Positions 15,846 to 23,207 of a stretch of DNA of 64,000 nucleotides are shown here, one piece after another (positions within the stretch are counted from its first letter, which is position 1; every line of letters begins with the position of its first letter). Origin of the DNA: Candidatus Thorarchaeota archaeon (GTDB taxonomy: Archaea > Asgardarchaeota > Thorarchaeia > Thorarchaeales > Thorarchaeaceae); assembly GCA_029855935.1 (NCBI GenBank), contig JAGSHN010000019.1, positions 1-64,000 on the forward strand, in the 5' to 3' direction. Below the pieces are notes generated by a model. The model was not told where the DNA came from. It was given only the letters and a program-made list of their open reading frames with translations, and ran no database searches. Position numbers and translations under genes: made by a program.

Positions 15846-16883
15846 CTACTGTGGCAATTGAACTGTCTTTCGATTATTGCCGGTTTTGCCTGCTATTCCA
15901 CCTAAAACTCTCTGAGCAAAGCAACCCGTTTCATCGTTAGGGAGCATACTTGCAAGGCATTTTGGAAAAAACATCCTCATCCAGTCGGTTCTGAGTAGTT
16001 TCTGCAATGAAACATGTCTTACATTGACGGGGCTCATCTGTGCAGCATATTCTTTCAGGGCTTCGCAAGGCGCCACGAACCCATTCGGCTGAATGGTAAT
16101 GCGGGAACCCAAGCTGCATCTCTGTTGCGTCAGAGATGGAACCAAGCTGAACGGAGCACCCAGCCTGATAAACGCTCTATCTTCCGGCGGGAGTCTGCGA
16201 ACGATTTTGATAAACTCCCCGAATTCTCCCGGTGTCATCTCAAGTAGATCCCTATTGCGTTTTCCTCTGCCCTGAGGAACAAACATCAGTATACCAAGTC
16301 TGGAGAGGCCAATGTCTTTTGCCACACGAATTGTTTCACCAAGAGTATAGTAGTTCTTCTTGAGGGGCACGAAATGGCCAGTACACAGAATCCCTGCGGC
16401 ACGCGCACGACGCACGGACTCGACCAAATTGTGAAAGCTTCCTCGCGTTCCGGTGATGGAATCATGGATACTCGCACTAGGACCGTGAAGGCCAAACGCA
16501 AAGCGGCTGACAAACTCTCTCCATCGCCTGAAATCATCAATCGCGATCGGGACCATTTTGGTTCTTCGAGAGTTGTATATATTGCCGGACGTATACACGA
16601 CAACTTGCAGTCCTCTCGAATGGGCATATCTGGCTATAGTCTCGAAATCACTTCTTAGTATAGGCTCTCCCCCCGATATGCATACTCTGTCAGCACCGAC
16701 TGCCTCGCAATCGGCTATTATTGTCAGCCACTCTTCTGTGGTGAGTTCATAAGGGTCGCAATCTCCCCCATTTGACGAACACATCAAGCAACTGAGGGGG
16801 CACTCACGAGTTATCTCCAACGTGACCTCCAGTCCCATCGCCTCCGTTTGCCGGTTCTCCCGACATCGCTCTATCGGCCGCAA
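15846..16883 (-). CDS. radical SAM protein, first gene of a pair with the HD protein
   Basis: The 345-residue protein carries the radical SAM cluster C28-x3-C32-x2-C35 (R-E-C-P-L-S-C-L-M-C) and the S-G-G-E-P motif at 70-74. A C-terminal pair of Cys (Q-Q-R-C-S-L-G and V-A-P-C-E) suggests a SPASM-like auxiliary site. Such enzymes use SAM and [4Fe-4S] to modify peptides or small molecules. ATG at 16838 (residue 16, M-G-L-E-V-T-L-E-I-T) is probably the true start because family members begin this close to the cluster. It lies 19 bases upstream of the HD gene. The substrate is unknown. Confidence 0.8.
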   Translation of the reverse strand: MRPIERCRENRQTEAMGLEVTLEITRECPLSCLMCSSNGGDCDPYELTTEEWLTIIADCEAVGADRVCISGGEPILRSDFETIARYAHSRGLQVVVYTSGNIYNSRRTKMVPIAIDDFRRWREFVSRFAFGLHGPSASIHDSITGTRGSFHNLVESVRRARAAGILCTGHFVPLKKNYYTLGETIRVAKDIGLSRLGILMFVPQGRGKRNRDLLEMTPGEFGEFIKIVRRLPPEDRAFIRLGAPFSLVPSLTQQRCSLGSRITIQPNGFVAPCEALKEYAAQMSPVNVRHVSLQKLLRTDWMRMFFPKCLASMLPNDETGCFAQRVLGGIAGKTGNNRKTVQLPQ

Positions 16884-17833
16884 TACTCCCGTTGTCTGAA
16901 GCTGCCTCTCTTCATTCAGCTGGTGATTCTCTCACCCAACCCTCTGCTGTGCCACTCCACAGTTGGCCTGTTGGGTTGCTGATAATACGTGAGTTTGAAG
17001 CGTTGCCGGGCACTCCGTTTTCATTCTTGCTCCTTGTATTGTATGTAAGACTTCTCTGCTATATGATTTTTCATTGAATAGCACATGTCCTCTCATATCA
17101 CCCAGTGCTGTGCGGTTGAATTTAAGGTCAGAGTCTTGCCTTGTGATTTGGGTCATTCCATTTTGCCTCTGTACACCCACTTTTTACAAGTGGGGTGAAT
17201 CACAAACGAGCTTCGATCCTCGAAGTTCCTCTGACGTATCCCAACTGGCTCTCAGGTTCCACCATTGTGACCACAATGCCATTCATGCACAGAGACCTGC
17301 GTCAACTCTCTTGTAAGGCGAGAACAGGACTCAAAGACCTCAAGCGCAGAGCTGAGGGAGTCACCATTTGATTGCAACACCACGATGATCTCTCCTGCCT
17401 CTGACCCGGTAAGTGCAGGTCCCTGTTATTGACATAGCAGACTTGGCTGGGACTATCTCAGCTGCATACCCTCTCGAATGGGAGCATCAGCACCTGCGTT
17501 TGCGCTGATAGCAGGGATCTGCTATCGCCTTTTGCTTTACGTCTTTGTCCCTAGAGACAGTGACCGCTTTCCAGTTGATAAGTTCGGTACGGGAATCGGG
17601 ACCCTGGATTGACTGGCGCTTGTTGACGCGGAGTGTCATTTTAGGTCCTGCTATGGTTGGCGTGTCGGTGGTATTGACAGGCGTAGCACAGCACAGTCCG
17701 AAGGCAGAGTTTATTACGTACGGCTGAGCATCACTACGTGAGCATTCTTCTTCACAAGGAATGATGCTCCAGTGTACAATTTATACAGACTAACAGTCAT
17801 ATTCTCATTTTTTTCTTGAGTCTATTCGTGCCC
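16884..17833. other. 0.95-kb gene-free stretch with several perfect hairpins
   Basis: No protein gene is supported. Hairpins are dense: 17174-17197 (9-base arms with one bulge), 17211-17225 (CTTCGA/TCGAAG), 17507-17526 (GATAGCAG/CTGCTATC around a 4-base loop) and 17726-17769 (GAGCATCA/TGATGCTC). The upstream end must hold the promoter of the minus-strand radical SAM-HD pair. Structured non-coding RNA or remnants of a mobile element are both possible. Nothing diagnostic such as a tRNA T-loop was seen. Confidence 0.4.
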
Positions 17834-18004
17834 CTATCTCCGTGCACTGACATATCGCGGCAGAAGGATGATGAGAAACGCAACAAAGAGTCCGGCCGGG
17901 ACCGCGATGGTGGCATGAGAGGCCCAGAAAGAGCTCCACCACTCCCAACCCCCACTAATAACGTATGTTCCAAGGCACCCACACTGAGCCTGTCTATCAA
18001 TCAT
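17834..18004 (-). CDS. possible small single-helix membrane protein (56 aa)
   Basis: The frame has an ATG start, a Trp-rich segment (G-G-W-E-W-W-S-S-F-W) and a clean hydrophobic helix (A-G-L-F-V-A-F-L-I-I-L-L-P), and ends R-Y-V-S-A-R-R. This is a normal membrane-protein ending with positive residues inside. It could also be the surviving end of a longer membrane protein. No neighbour supports it and no family is recognised. Confidence 0.35.
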   Translation of the reverse strand: MIDRQAQCGCLGTYVISGGWEWWSSFWASHATIAVPAGLFVAFLIILLPRYVSARR

Positions 18005-18169
18005 TCAACGCGGGTTCTCTCACGTATCGTGCGTGTGCGAACCATAGCAGGCCTGACTGTGACTCCTCGAAATGATCCCGTCGACCGACGTGTCCACAGA
18101 CGCACCCCGACTCGGTCGACAGTATGATTATAGGCGCCAGTCACACACCGACGATGGAGCCGATTTGCT

Positions 18170-18541
18170 ATGGATCCTGAAGAGCGACTTGAGACTGTCC
18201 GGAGCGCACTGCGGGGACTCGTTCAGCCCGATACGCCGGACGGTTCATTTGTGATCTTCGAGCATCCCGACTCGGGCAAGTTCGTGCAGTTCGTTTCGGT
18301 TGGAGGCGCCCTCATCTGTGACATACCTGTGCAGGAGCTCTCCGATGCTGAGGCGGCACGCCTGCGCGTGGTCCCGGGCATGTCGTTGATCGAGGCCGAA
18401 GACGGCGAGCCCGTGTCCTACCAGGCGATGTTCTCTCCCTCTGAGATTGAGGCGGCGGCAGAGCTTGTCGAGTCGGTGTTTGTGAACGTGTTTCAGATAG
18501 TCGGGGGCCTCGCATTGCGGGTGACGGGCCCCTCACAGTGA
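18170..18541 (+). CDS. small hypothetical protein, 123 aa
   Basis: The protein starts with an acidic helix (M-D-P-E-E-R-L-E-T-V). A beta hairpin follows with F-V-I-F-E-H-P and K-F-V-Q-F-V-S-V-G, then D-I-P-V-Q-E-L-S-D-A-E-A and a hydrophobic C-terminal helix. The outline resembles YbjN/TY-Chap-type small alpha-beta chaperone-like folds, but this is only a shape match. It is co-oriented with nothing and runs convergently into the gene at 18584. It marks the right end of the low-density island. Confidence 0.65.
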   Translation: MDPEERLETVRSALRGLVQPDTPDGSFVIFEHPDSGKFVQFVSVGGALICDIPVQELSDAEAARLRVVPGMSLIEAEDGEPVSYQAMFSPSEIEAAAELVESVFVNVFQIVGGLALRVTGPSQ

Positions 18542-18583
18542 CCCTACTGGTACAGCCCGCTCCACGGTTGCCAGATAATCAGG

Positions 18584-19204
18584 TCACTCAATCTCGGCTG
18601 GCTGCTCCTCGGAACTCTCCTGCTGCTGTCGTGACTGCTTCCATGCCTCCTCCTCGCCGACTATCTCCTGCAGCTCTGGGCTCAGGCGGCCCGTATAGAA
18701 CACCTCAAGCAGGACGGCAATGATGGCCGCGAGAAGGAGGTACACGATGGGTAGCGCTGCAATGAACAACAGGCTGTGTTTCGCCCGTGTATACTGAAAC
18801 AGCATCCAGATGATGGGGCCCATGACACTCCAGAGGAGCTGGCATGGAAAGATCGCGAGGAGTCCGCCTACCTCCATGAAGACCCGTCTCATCCGGACAA
18901 CCTTTGAGTACTGTCTGATTGTGTACTCTGAGTATGGATGCCGTGTGATGAGCTCCGGGATGAACTCCTCTCTCAGGACCGACCATGAGTCGCCACCGAG
19001 ATGGAATATGCCCAGTGTCCCGACCATAAGCGGGACCGACAGCCCGTAGGTGAGGAACCACTCCGTGGCGTCCCACGTCTGGATGAGAACGAAACACGAG
19101 ATGACGACGGCAATTATGATGTGACCGAAGATGAGCAGCTTTCTCCCACGTTCCAGCGGGCGGTGTGCTGATTCTTCTCCTCTCTGCGTTTCCACATCTT
19201 CCAC
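18584..19204 (-). CDS. four-helix membrane protein of unknown function
   Basis: The 206-residue protein has four hydrophobic segments, near 23-41, 51-69, 112-135 and 142-167, after a charged N-terminus and before a long acidic, Gln-rich tail (E-A-W-K-Q-S-R-Q-Q-Q). A soluble 40-residue loop between helices 2 and 3 contains basic residues. No transporter or enzyme motif is seen. ATG at 19204 is preceded by GGAGAGG on the minus strand. It is convergent with the small gene at 18170. Confidence 0.6.
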   Translation of the reverse strand: MEDVETQRGEESAHRPLERGRKLLIFGHIIIAVVISCFVLIQTWDATEWFLTYGLSVPLMVGTLGIFHLGGDSWSVLREEFIPELITRHPYSEYTIRQYSKVVRMRRVFMEVGGLLAIFPCQLLWSVMGPIIWMLFQYTRAKHSLLFIAALPIVYLLLAAIIAVLLEVFYTGRLSPELQEIVGEEEAWKQSRQQQESSEEQPAEIE

Positions 19205-19470
19205 TGCGGACCTCTCCTGCAGCGTGTTGCATCGTTCTATGCATCGTGCTCTAATAAGATTCTAGGCGGCAAGTCCCGTTCCCTAGACTCCGGCAACAGT
19301 TCTTTGCCGAGACGCAAAGCGCTTAAATCCCAGTTTGTCCAAACATATGGATGCGTGAGCGTGCGAATATGCGGCTCACGTATCGGTTATACTCCCCCCC
19401 GACGCCTGGCAGGGGCTGCCACTGTGACCATTGAAACAGTGCTGGCTCACGCCGGGAGCGTTGGGGGGTG

Positions 19471-19484
19471 TTATATCTTTATCA
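19471..19484 (+). promoter_or_regulatory. TATA-like promoter of the NYN gene
   Basis: The sequence TTATATCTTTATCA stands out in GC-rich DNA about 30 bases before the ATG at 19505. It is followed by AAGGGGA close to the start codon. The distance fits an archaeal TATA box with a very short leader, and it supports 19505 over more upstream starts. Confidence 0.5.
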
Positions 19485-19504
19485 TAGCAGTAAGGGGACG
19501 GCAA

Positions 19505-20107
19505 ATGCCTCAGCGACCTCATGCCTGTCTTTTCGTCGATGGCGGCTACATGGCCAAGGTGAACGACAACTTCGATGGTCGGATTGAGCTGAGAAGGTTT
19601 CTCGACGATCTCGTCACGATGCAGGGCTATTGGAGGAAGCGTACGTATTGGTTTGATGCTCTTCCGTGGTGCGGGAGGGGCTCTACCGAGGAGGACCGCC
19701 GACGACGTGACAATAAGCACAGGTTTCTCGACTCCCTGGCATATTTCCCGCGCACTGAGATCTATCGTGGTAGGGTTGTGAGACGGGTTCCGACCCCGGA
19801 GGGGGATGGTTCCCCCGTCTATGTTCAGAAACAGGTCGATGTGCTATTGTCTCTCAAGATGGCAGAGATTGCCTTTAGGGGCGATGTGAAGTTCATCTCT
19901 CTCATCGCTGGCGACTCCGACTTTGTTCCCGCCGTACGGCTCGCAAAGAATGCAGGCGTTGTTGTCACACTCATATTCGCCTCTATGAAGGGGGTCCTGA
20001 CTCACAATGAGTTGAAGAGGGAGGCTGACGAGAGGATTGAATTGACTCCAGACCTCATTCGGCCCTACCTGATGAGGGAGAACGATGACGGCACGGTCGT
20101 GGAGTAG
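19505..20107 (+). CDS. NYN-domain (LabA/DUF88-type) predicted ribonuclease
   Basis: This 200-residue protein starts at the ATG immediately before the conserved first strand (H-A-C-L-F-V-D-G-G-Y). NYN/PIN-like acidic residues appear in order: V-D-G near 11-13, Y-W-F-D-A-L-P near 48-54, Q-V-D-V-L-L-S-L-K-M near 110-119, and A-G-D-S-D-F-V-P-A-V near 135-144. These bind metal in RNA-cleaving NYN domains. The N-terminal 67 residues of the longest possible frame look non-coding, and the TATA box at 19471 lies inside them. It is convergent with the geranylgeranyl reductase gene, with a 23-bp palindrome between them. Confidence 0.85.
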   Translation: MPQRPHACLFVDGGYMAKVNDNFDGRIELRRFLDDLVTMQGYWRKRTYWFDALPWCGRGSTEEDRRRRDNKHRFLDSLAYFPRTEIYRGRVVRRVPTPEGDGSPVYVQKQVDVLLSLKMAEIAFRGDVKFISLIAGDSDFVPAVRLAKNAGVVVTLIFASMKGVLTHNELKREADERIELTPDLIRPYLMRENDDGTVVE

Positions 20108-20148
20108 GACTGCAGTCAGGACCTTCAATCATCAATCATTGAACTGGG

Positions 20149-20171
20149 TACTGTGAACAATGTTCACAGTA
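20149..20171. repeat. 23-bp perfect palindrome between convergent genes (bidirectional terminator or operator)
   Basis: TACTGTGAACA (20149-20159), one central A, and TGTTCACAGTA (20161-20171) are exact complements. It covers the stop codon of the minus-strand reductase gene and lies 42 bases after the NYN stop. The position between convergent genes favours a transcript-end hairpin for both. An 11+1+11 form could also be a dimeric protein site. Confidence 0.55.
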
Positions 20172-21375
20172 GGGCAAGAGCGTCCCTCGGTCTCTTTCTG
20201 ATCATCCTGAGCATCAGACGCCTCTTGACGGTCGCCATCGGCAGCAGTCCGCCGATGGATGCAGCGACAAGGTAGGCCGCATACTCATCGTCGTGGAAGA
20301 ACCTGCACAATATCTCCATGTTCTTCCTGCTCTTGTAGAACATCTTGGCCATCGATGCCGAGACCCCGAGGTCCTTGAGAACGTGCCTCTTACAGAGTCG
20401 GACATACTCTCTCAGGCGTCGTGGGTCGTCCTCCTGCGCAGCCCCAACAAGTGCCTGTGACGCGTATATCCCTGACCTGATTGCGTGGACGATTCCCTCT
20501 CCCGTGAACGAGTCGACGAACCCCGCAGCGTCGCCGACGAGGAGCGTCCTGCCTCTGACGAGCGTCCTGCTGGGTCTGACCGGAAACCTCGCCGCCGACT
20601 CGGAGATGACCTCACCCTCTATGTCGTACTCAGCAGCGAACTTCTGGTACCATCCGTCATATGCCGTTCGGATGTTCTTCGCACGGTCTTGACGGCAGCA
20701 TACACCGAGACTGAGGTGGCTCCGCTTTGGGAAACACCACGTGTAGCCGTGTGGGACAGCCCCGAAGTAGAGCAGAAAGATGTAGGCATCATATCCTGTC
20801 GGGTCGGCACATATCTCGTGGACCTTCTTCTCCCCGACTTCGACCTCAATCTCAATGGCGACCATTGCGGCATCGGCCTCCCACCTGTCGTAGAAGCCGA
20901 GTCGTCTTGCCACCACACCGTTGATCCCATCTGCCCCGACGAGGAATCGTCCCGTGACCTCCTCACCTCCCTTGGTTCGTACCAGGACTCGTCTGGAGTC
21001 CTGCTCGACCTCGGTGACCCTGAACTCCTCCCTCACTTCTACTCCCGCCTCTTCGGCCCTTCTGAGCAGCAGGTGGTCAAACTCCTCTCTCATGATGGTG
21101 TGTCCCGGTCTGGACCTATCCTCAGGGATGCAGTCCACGCGGATGCCCGACGGACTGAAGATGGCCAGCCCTGAGATCTTCCTGTGGACTATCCCTGATA
21201 TGTCAAAGTCGAGCCTCTGACTCACCTCGTTCCTGATCGCTCCCGCACAGGGTTTCGCTCGTGGGAATCTCTCCCTGTCAAGGAGTATCACGCTCAGACC
21301 AGCCTGCGCGGCCCTTCTTGCGGCCGTGGAACCGCTGGGGCCGCCACCGACAATCACAACGTCAGCGTCTGGCAT
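20164..21375 (-). CDS. geranylgeranyl reductase family FAD enzyme
   Basis: From the ATG at 21375 (GAGGGGAG upstream) the protein is 403 residues. The N-terminus has the FAD dinucleotide motif V-I-V-G-G-G-P-S-G-S-T-A-A, then E-R-F-P-R-A-K-P-C-A-G-A, the P-C-G-G-like motif of geranylgeranyl reductases. Later it shows L-V-G-A-D-G-I-N and G-D-A-A-G-F-V-D-S-F-T-G-E-G-I, the second FAD-contact motif. These enzymes saturate isoprenoid chains, in archaea the side chains of membrane lipids, on the cytoplasmic face. Length and motif order are typical. It stands alone, bounded by a palindrome and a hairpin. Confidence 0.88.
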   Translation of the reverse strand: MPDADVVIVGGGPSGSTAARRAAQAGLSVILLDRERFPRAKPCAGAIRNEVSQRLDFDISGIVHRKISGLAIFSPSGIRVDCIPEDRSRPGHTIMREEFDHLLLRRAEEAGVEVREEFRVTEVEQDSRRVLVRTKGGEEVTGRFLVGADGINGVVARRLGFYDRWEADAAMVAIEIEVEVGEKKVHEICADPTGYDAYIFLLYFGAVPHGYTWCFPKRSHLSLGVCCRQDRAKNIRTAYDGWYQKFAAEYDIEGEVISESAARFPVRPSRTLVRGRTLLVGDAAGFVDSFTGEGIVHAIRSGIYASQALVGAAQEDDPRRLREYVRLCKRHVLKDLGVSASMAKMFYKSRKNMEILCRFFHDDEYAAYLVAASIGGLLPMATVKRRLMLRMIRKRPRDALALL

Positions 21376-21461
21376 CGTCAATCTCCCCTCGCAGAAGTGT
21401 GCAGGCCGCGATAAATAGCCCACGTCCGTAGAGGAGAGTTCTCAGACGGAGATATGCTGTA

Positions 21462-21490
21462 CTGTTTCGCCCTCTAGCCCTGAGAAACAG
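21462..21490 (-). terminator. hairpin after the PH/HTH operon
   Basis: CTGTTTC (21462-21468) and GAAACAG (21484-21490) are exact complements with a 15-base loop. It lies between the end of the PH-domain gene (21592) and the start of the reductase gene (21375), both on the minus strand. A G-rich stretch of the transcript (complement of 21541-21563) precedes it. Confidence 0.35.
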
Positions 21491-21591
21491 CGCAGGGGAC
21501 ACAGAAGAGAGATGAGAGAGTTTGGAGGTGAGAGGAGCCACCCCATCTCCTCCCTCCTCCGGTGGCGTGCTTATGTCTCTACCCGGTCATC

Positions 21592-22329
21592 TCATCTCCC
21601 TGCCATCTCGCGTAGCAGGTCCCGGATCTCGCGCAGCACTGTGAGTATCTCATCCTGAAGTGTTCCCTCAAGGCTGGGAACGGGTCTCTCAGGAGCCACC
21701 AGCTCGGTGGTAGTCGCGTACGGGGCCCTGAACTTGCGCAGCTCCTGCAGGATGAAGTCTCGCAGCTCCTCATAGAAGACGACACCCTCCAGCTTCTCCT
21801 CTGGTCCCCATTGGCTGGTACCGGAGTATCCTGCAGTCTCGATCTCCACATTGCCTATCCCGAGCAGCCGGTCGAACGGTCCCGCCCGACTTGAGATGTT
21901 TGTGATGGTCCTGAACGGTACGTGCTTCCGGGTCACATTGATTATGCCCTTCTTCACGTATATCTCTGGCATCGCCTCTCCCGACTTAGAGATGACACTG
22001 TACTCTATCGATTTGTAGTATAGCGGTATGAGGATTGTAGCTGGCACCATCCAGACTGCCATGATGACCCAGAACCACAGATTCACAAGACCGAACCAGT
22101 CATTGATGACTGCCTCAAAGTCGGCATACGTGATTGTCTCGTCGACGGTCGCGACGAGATATCCGATTCCCAACCACGAACCGATGATCAACACGTACAG
22201 TCCGACGGCGATGAGTACCATCATCAGATAGTACTTGTACATGAACCGCCGGTCCGGTCTGAACACTTTTCCACTGGTCACTGGCTCCATAGGCGGCCGT
22301 ATGACAATCCCTTCCTCTTGCCCACCCAT
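21592..22329 (-). CDS. membrane protein with bacterial-type PH domain (bPH2/YdbS-like)
   Basis: The 245-residue protein has two hydrophobic helices near 34-58 and 80-102. The following bPH2 domain shows Y-S-V-I-S-K-S-G, then K-G-I-I-N-V-T-R-K-H-V-P-F-R-T-I-T-N, then R-L-L-G-I-G-N-V-E-I-E-T-A-G-Y-S-G. This order (start of the PH sheet, I/P-x-x-x-I-x-x-I, G-x-x-x-V-x-I-x-T-A-G) is typical of YdbS/YdbT proteins. The C-terminal 60 residues form an amphipathic helix. Their biochemical role is unknown. It starts 3 bases after the stop of the HTH gene, so the two form an operon. Confidence 0.75.
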   Translation of the reverse strand: MGGQEEGIVIRPPMEPVTSGKVFRPDRRFMYKYYLMMVLIAVGLYVLIIGSWLGIGYLVATVDETITYADFEAVINDWFGLVNLWFWVIMAVWMVPATILIPLYYKSIEYSVISKSGEAMPEIYVKKGIINVTRKHVPFRTITNISSRAGPFDRLLGIGNVEIETAGYSGTSQWGPEEKLEGVVFYEELRDFILQELRKFRAPYATTTELVAPERPVPSLEGTLQDEILTVLREIRDLLREMAGR

Positions 22330-22332
22330 AAT

Positions 22333-22989
22333 CTATTCTGCCTCCTTTCTCTTGTATCGAGGTACCTGCTTTGCTGCCAGCTTGTGGAACACTGCGATGG
22401 ACTGTTCAGTCATCGGGAGATCGCGTTCATCGTCGCGGAGGGAGAGATTGTATTCCTCGATGATCGTGTCGAGAGTCTTCCTACATTCTGCCTCCTTCGG
22501 GCACTCTGAGCAGGGCCTCCCCGCGTAGGAGTCGTGCTTGTACCAGACGATGATGCCCAGTCTCTTGGTGAAGACGATGTACACCTGAGCATTTGCCTGA
22601 TAGTCAAACCCTATGAGCAGTCCTTTGTAGTCAAGGACACTCTCAATGTCGAGTCTGTGGCTCGTCGCATGGTCCCTGAGGGCCCTCTCAATCTTCTTTC
22701 TGGCACGATTCAGCACGCGTGAAACGTACGCAGGGCTCCACGCCCATTCGCGCTGCACCCTCTCAAGGGCCCGTTCTGCACGACGCCTCTCAGCGGTACT
22801 CTCCGCTCTCTCGATGTCCTTCTCCAGTGTCTTGACTCTCTTCAGAGCCTCTCTCGCCTCCGACTCGGAGATCACTCCCCTGTCGCGCAGCCACGCGGGG
22901 TCTCTGCTGGCCTCCGCTATCTGGCTTGTACTCATCCCTCTCTGGAACTCGTTCCAGACGATTGACTCGTGTGCTGAGAGTAGGCCCAT
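22333..22989 (-). CDS. HTH regulator-like protein with C-terminal Cys cluster
   Basis: The N-terminus has an HTH of the sigma-region-4/LuxR kind (L-S-A-H-E-S-I-V-W-N-E-F, then S-T-S-Q-I-A-E-A). A long charged coiled-coil helix (about 45-85) follows, then a second HTH-like part (S-P-A-Y-V-S-R-V-L-N-R-A-R-K-K-I). The C-terminal half includes Y-A-G-R-P-C-S-E-C-P-K-E-A-E-C, a three-Cys group that could bind metal. The domain order suggests DNA binding coupled to a metal or redox input. It is the first gene of a two-gene operon with the PH-domain membrane protein and is divergent from the permease gene. Confidence 0.65.
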   Translation of the reverse strand: MGLLSAHESIVWNEFQRGMSTSQIAEASRDPAWLRDRGVISESEAREALKRVKTLEKDIERAESTAERRRAERALERVQREWAWSPAYVSRVLNRARKKIERALRDHATSHRLDIESVLDYKGLLIGFDYQANAQVYIVFTKRLGIIVWYKHDSYAGRPCSECPKEAECRKTLDTIIEEYNLSLRDDERDLPMTEQSIAVFHKLAAKQVPRYKRKEAE

Positions 22990-23063
22990 AGTTGCATCAC
23001 CCTGTCAGCGCCGTCCACTCGCCGGACAGCAATCAGGTAATTCTCAACCTTCCTGTGGTAAAG

Positions 23064-23073
23064 ATTTATAGAT
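23064..23073 (-). promoter_or_regulatory. TATA-like element for the HTH/PH operon
   Basis: On the minus strand the bases read TCTATAAATC, about 75-85 bases before the ATG at 22989, the only AT-rich block in this divergent gap. The plus-strand permease starts at 23208 on the other side. Confidence 0.35.
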
Positions 23074-23207
23074 AAGTCTTTCGGCCCCGATGGGCCTCTG
23101 GCGGGGCAATGAGCACGGAGTCACGTATCTCGGTAGATTAATGAATAGGGAGTTGATTACGGTCTCTCTGCCATTCCTGGTGATGCGACGACCCCGGAGG
23201 ACTTACC

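Noticed and set aside
16884-17833. tRNA or CRISPR array in the long gap
   Set aside because: No T-loop consensus with matching acceptor stem and no regularly spaced direct repeats were found.
17816-18127. 103-codon plus-strand frame
   Set aside because: Low-complexity, Arg/Pro/Thr-rich, and opposite to a better small membrane-protein frame on the minus strand.
20485-21174. 229-codon plus-strand frame opposite the geranylgeranyl reductase
   Set aside because: It is antisense to a clear FAD enzyme, with no protein-family pattern.
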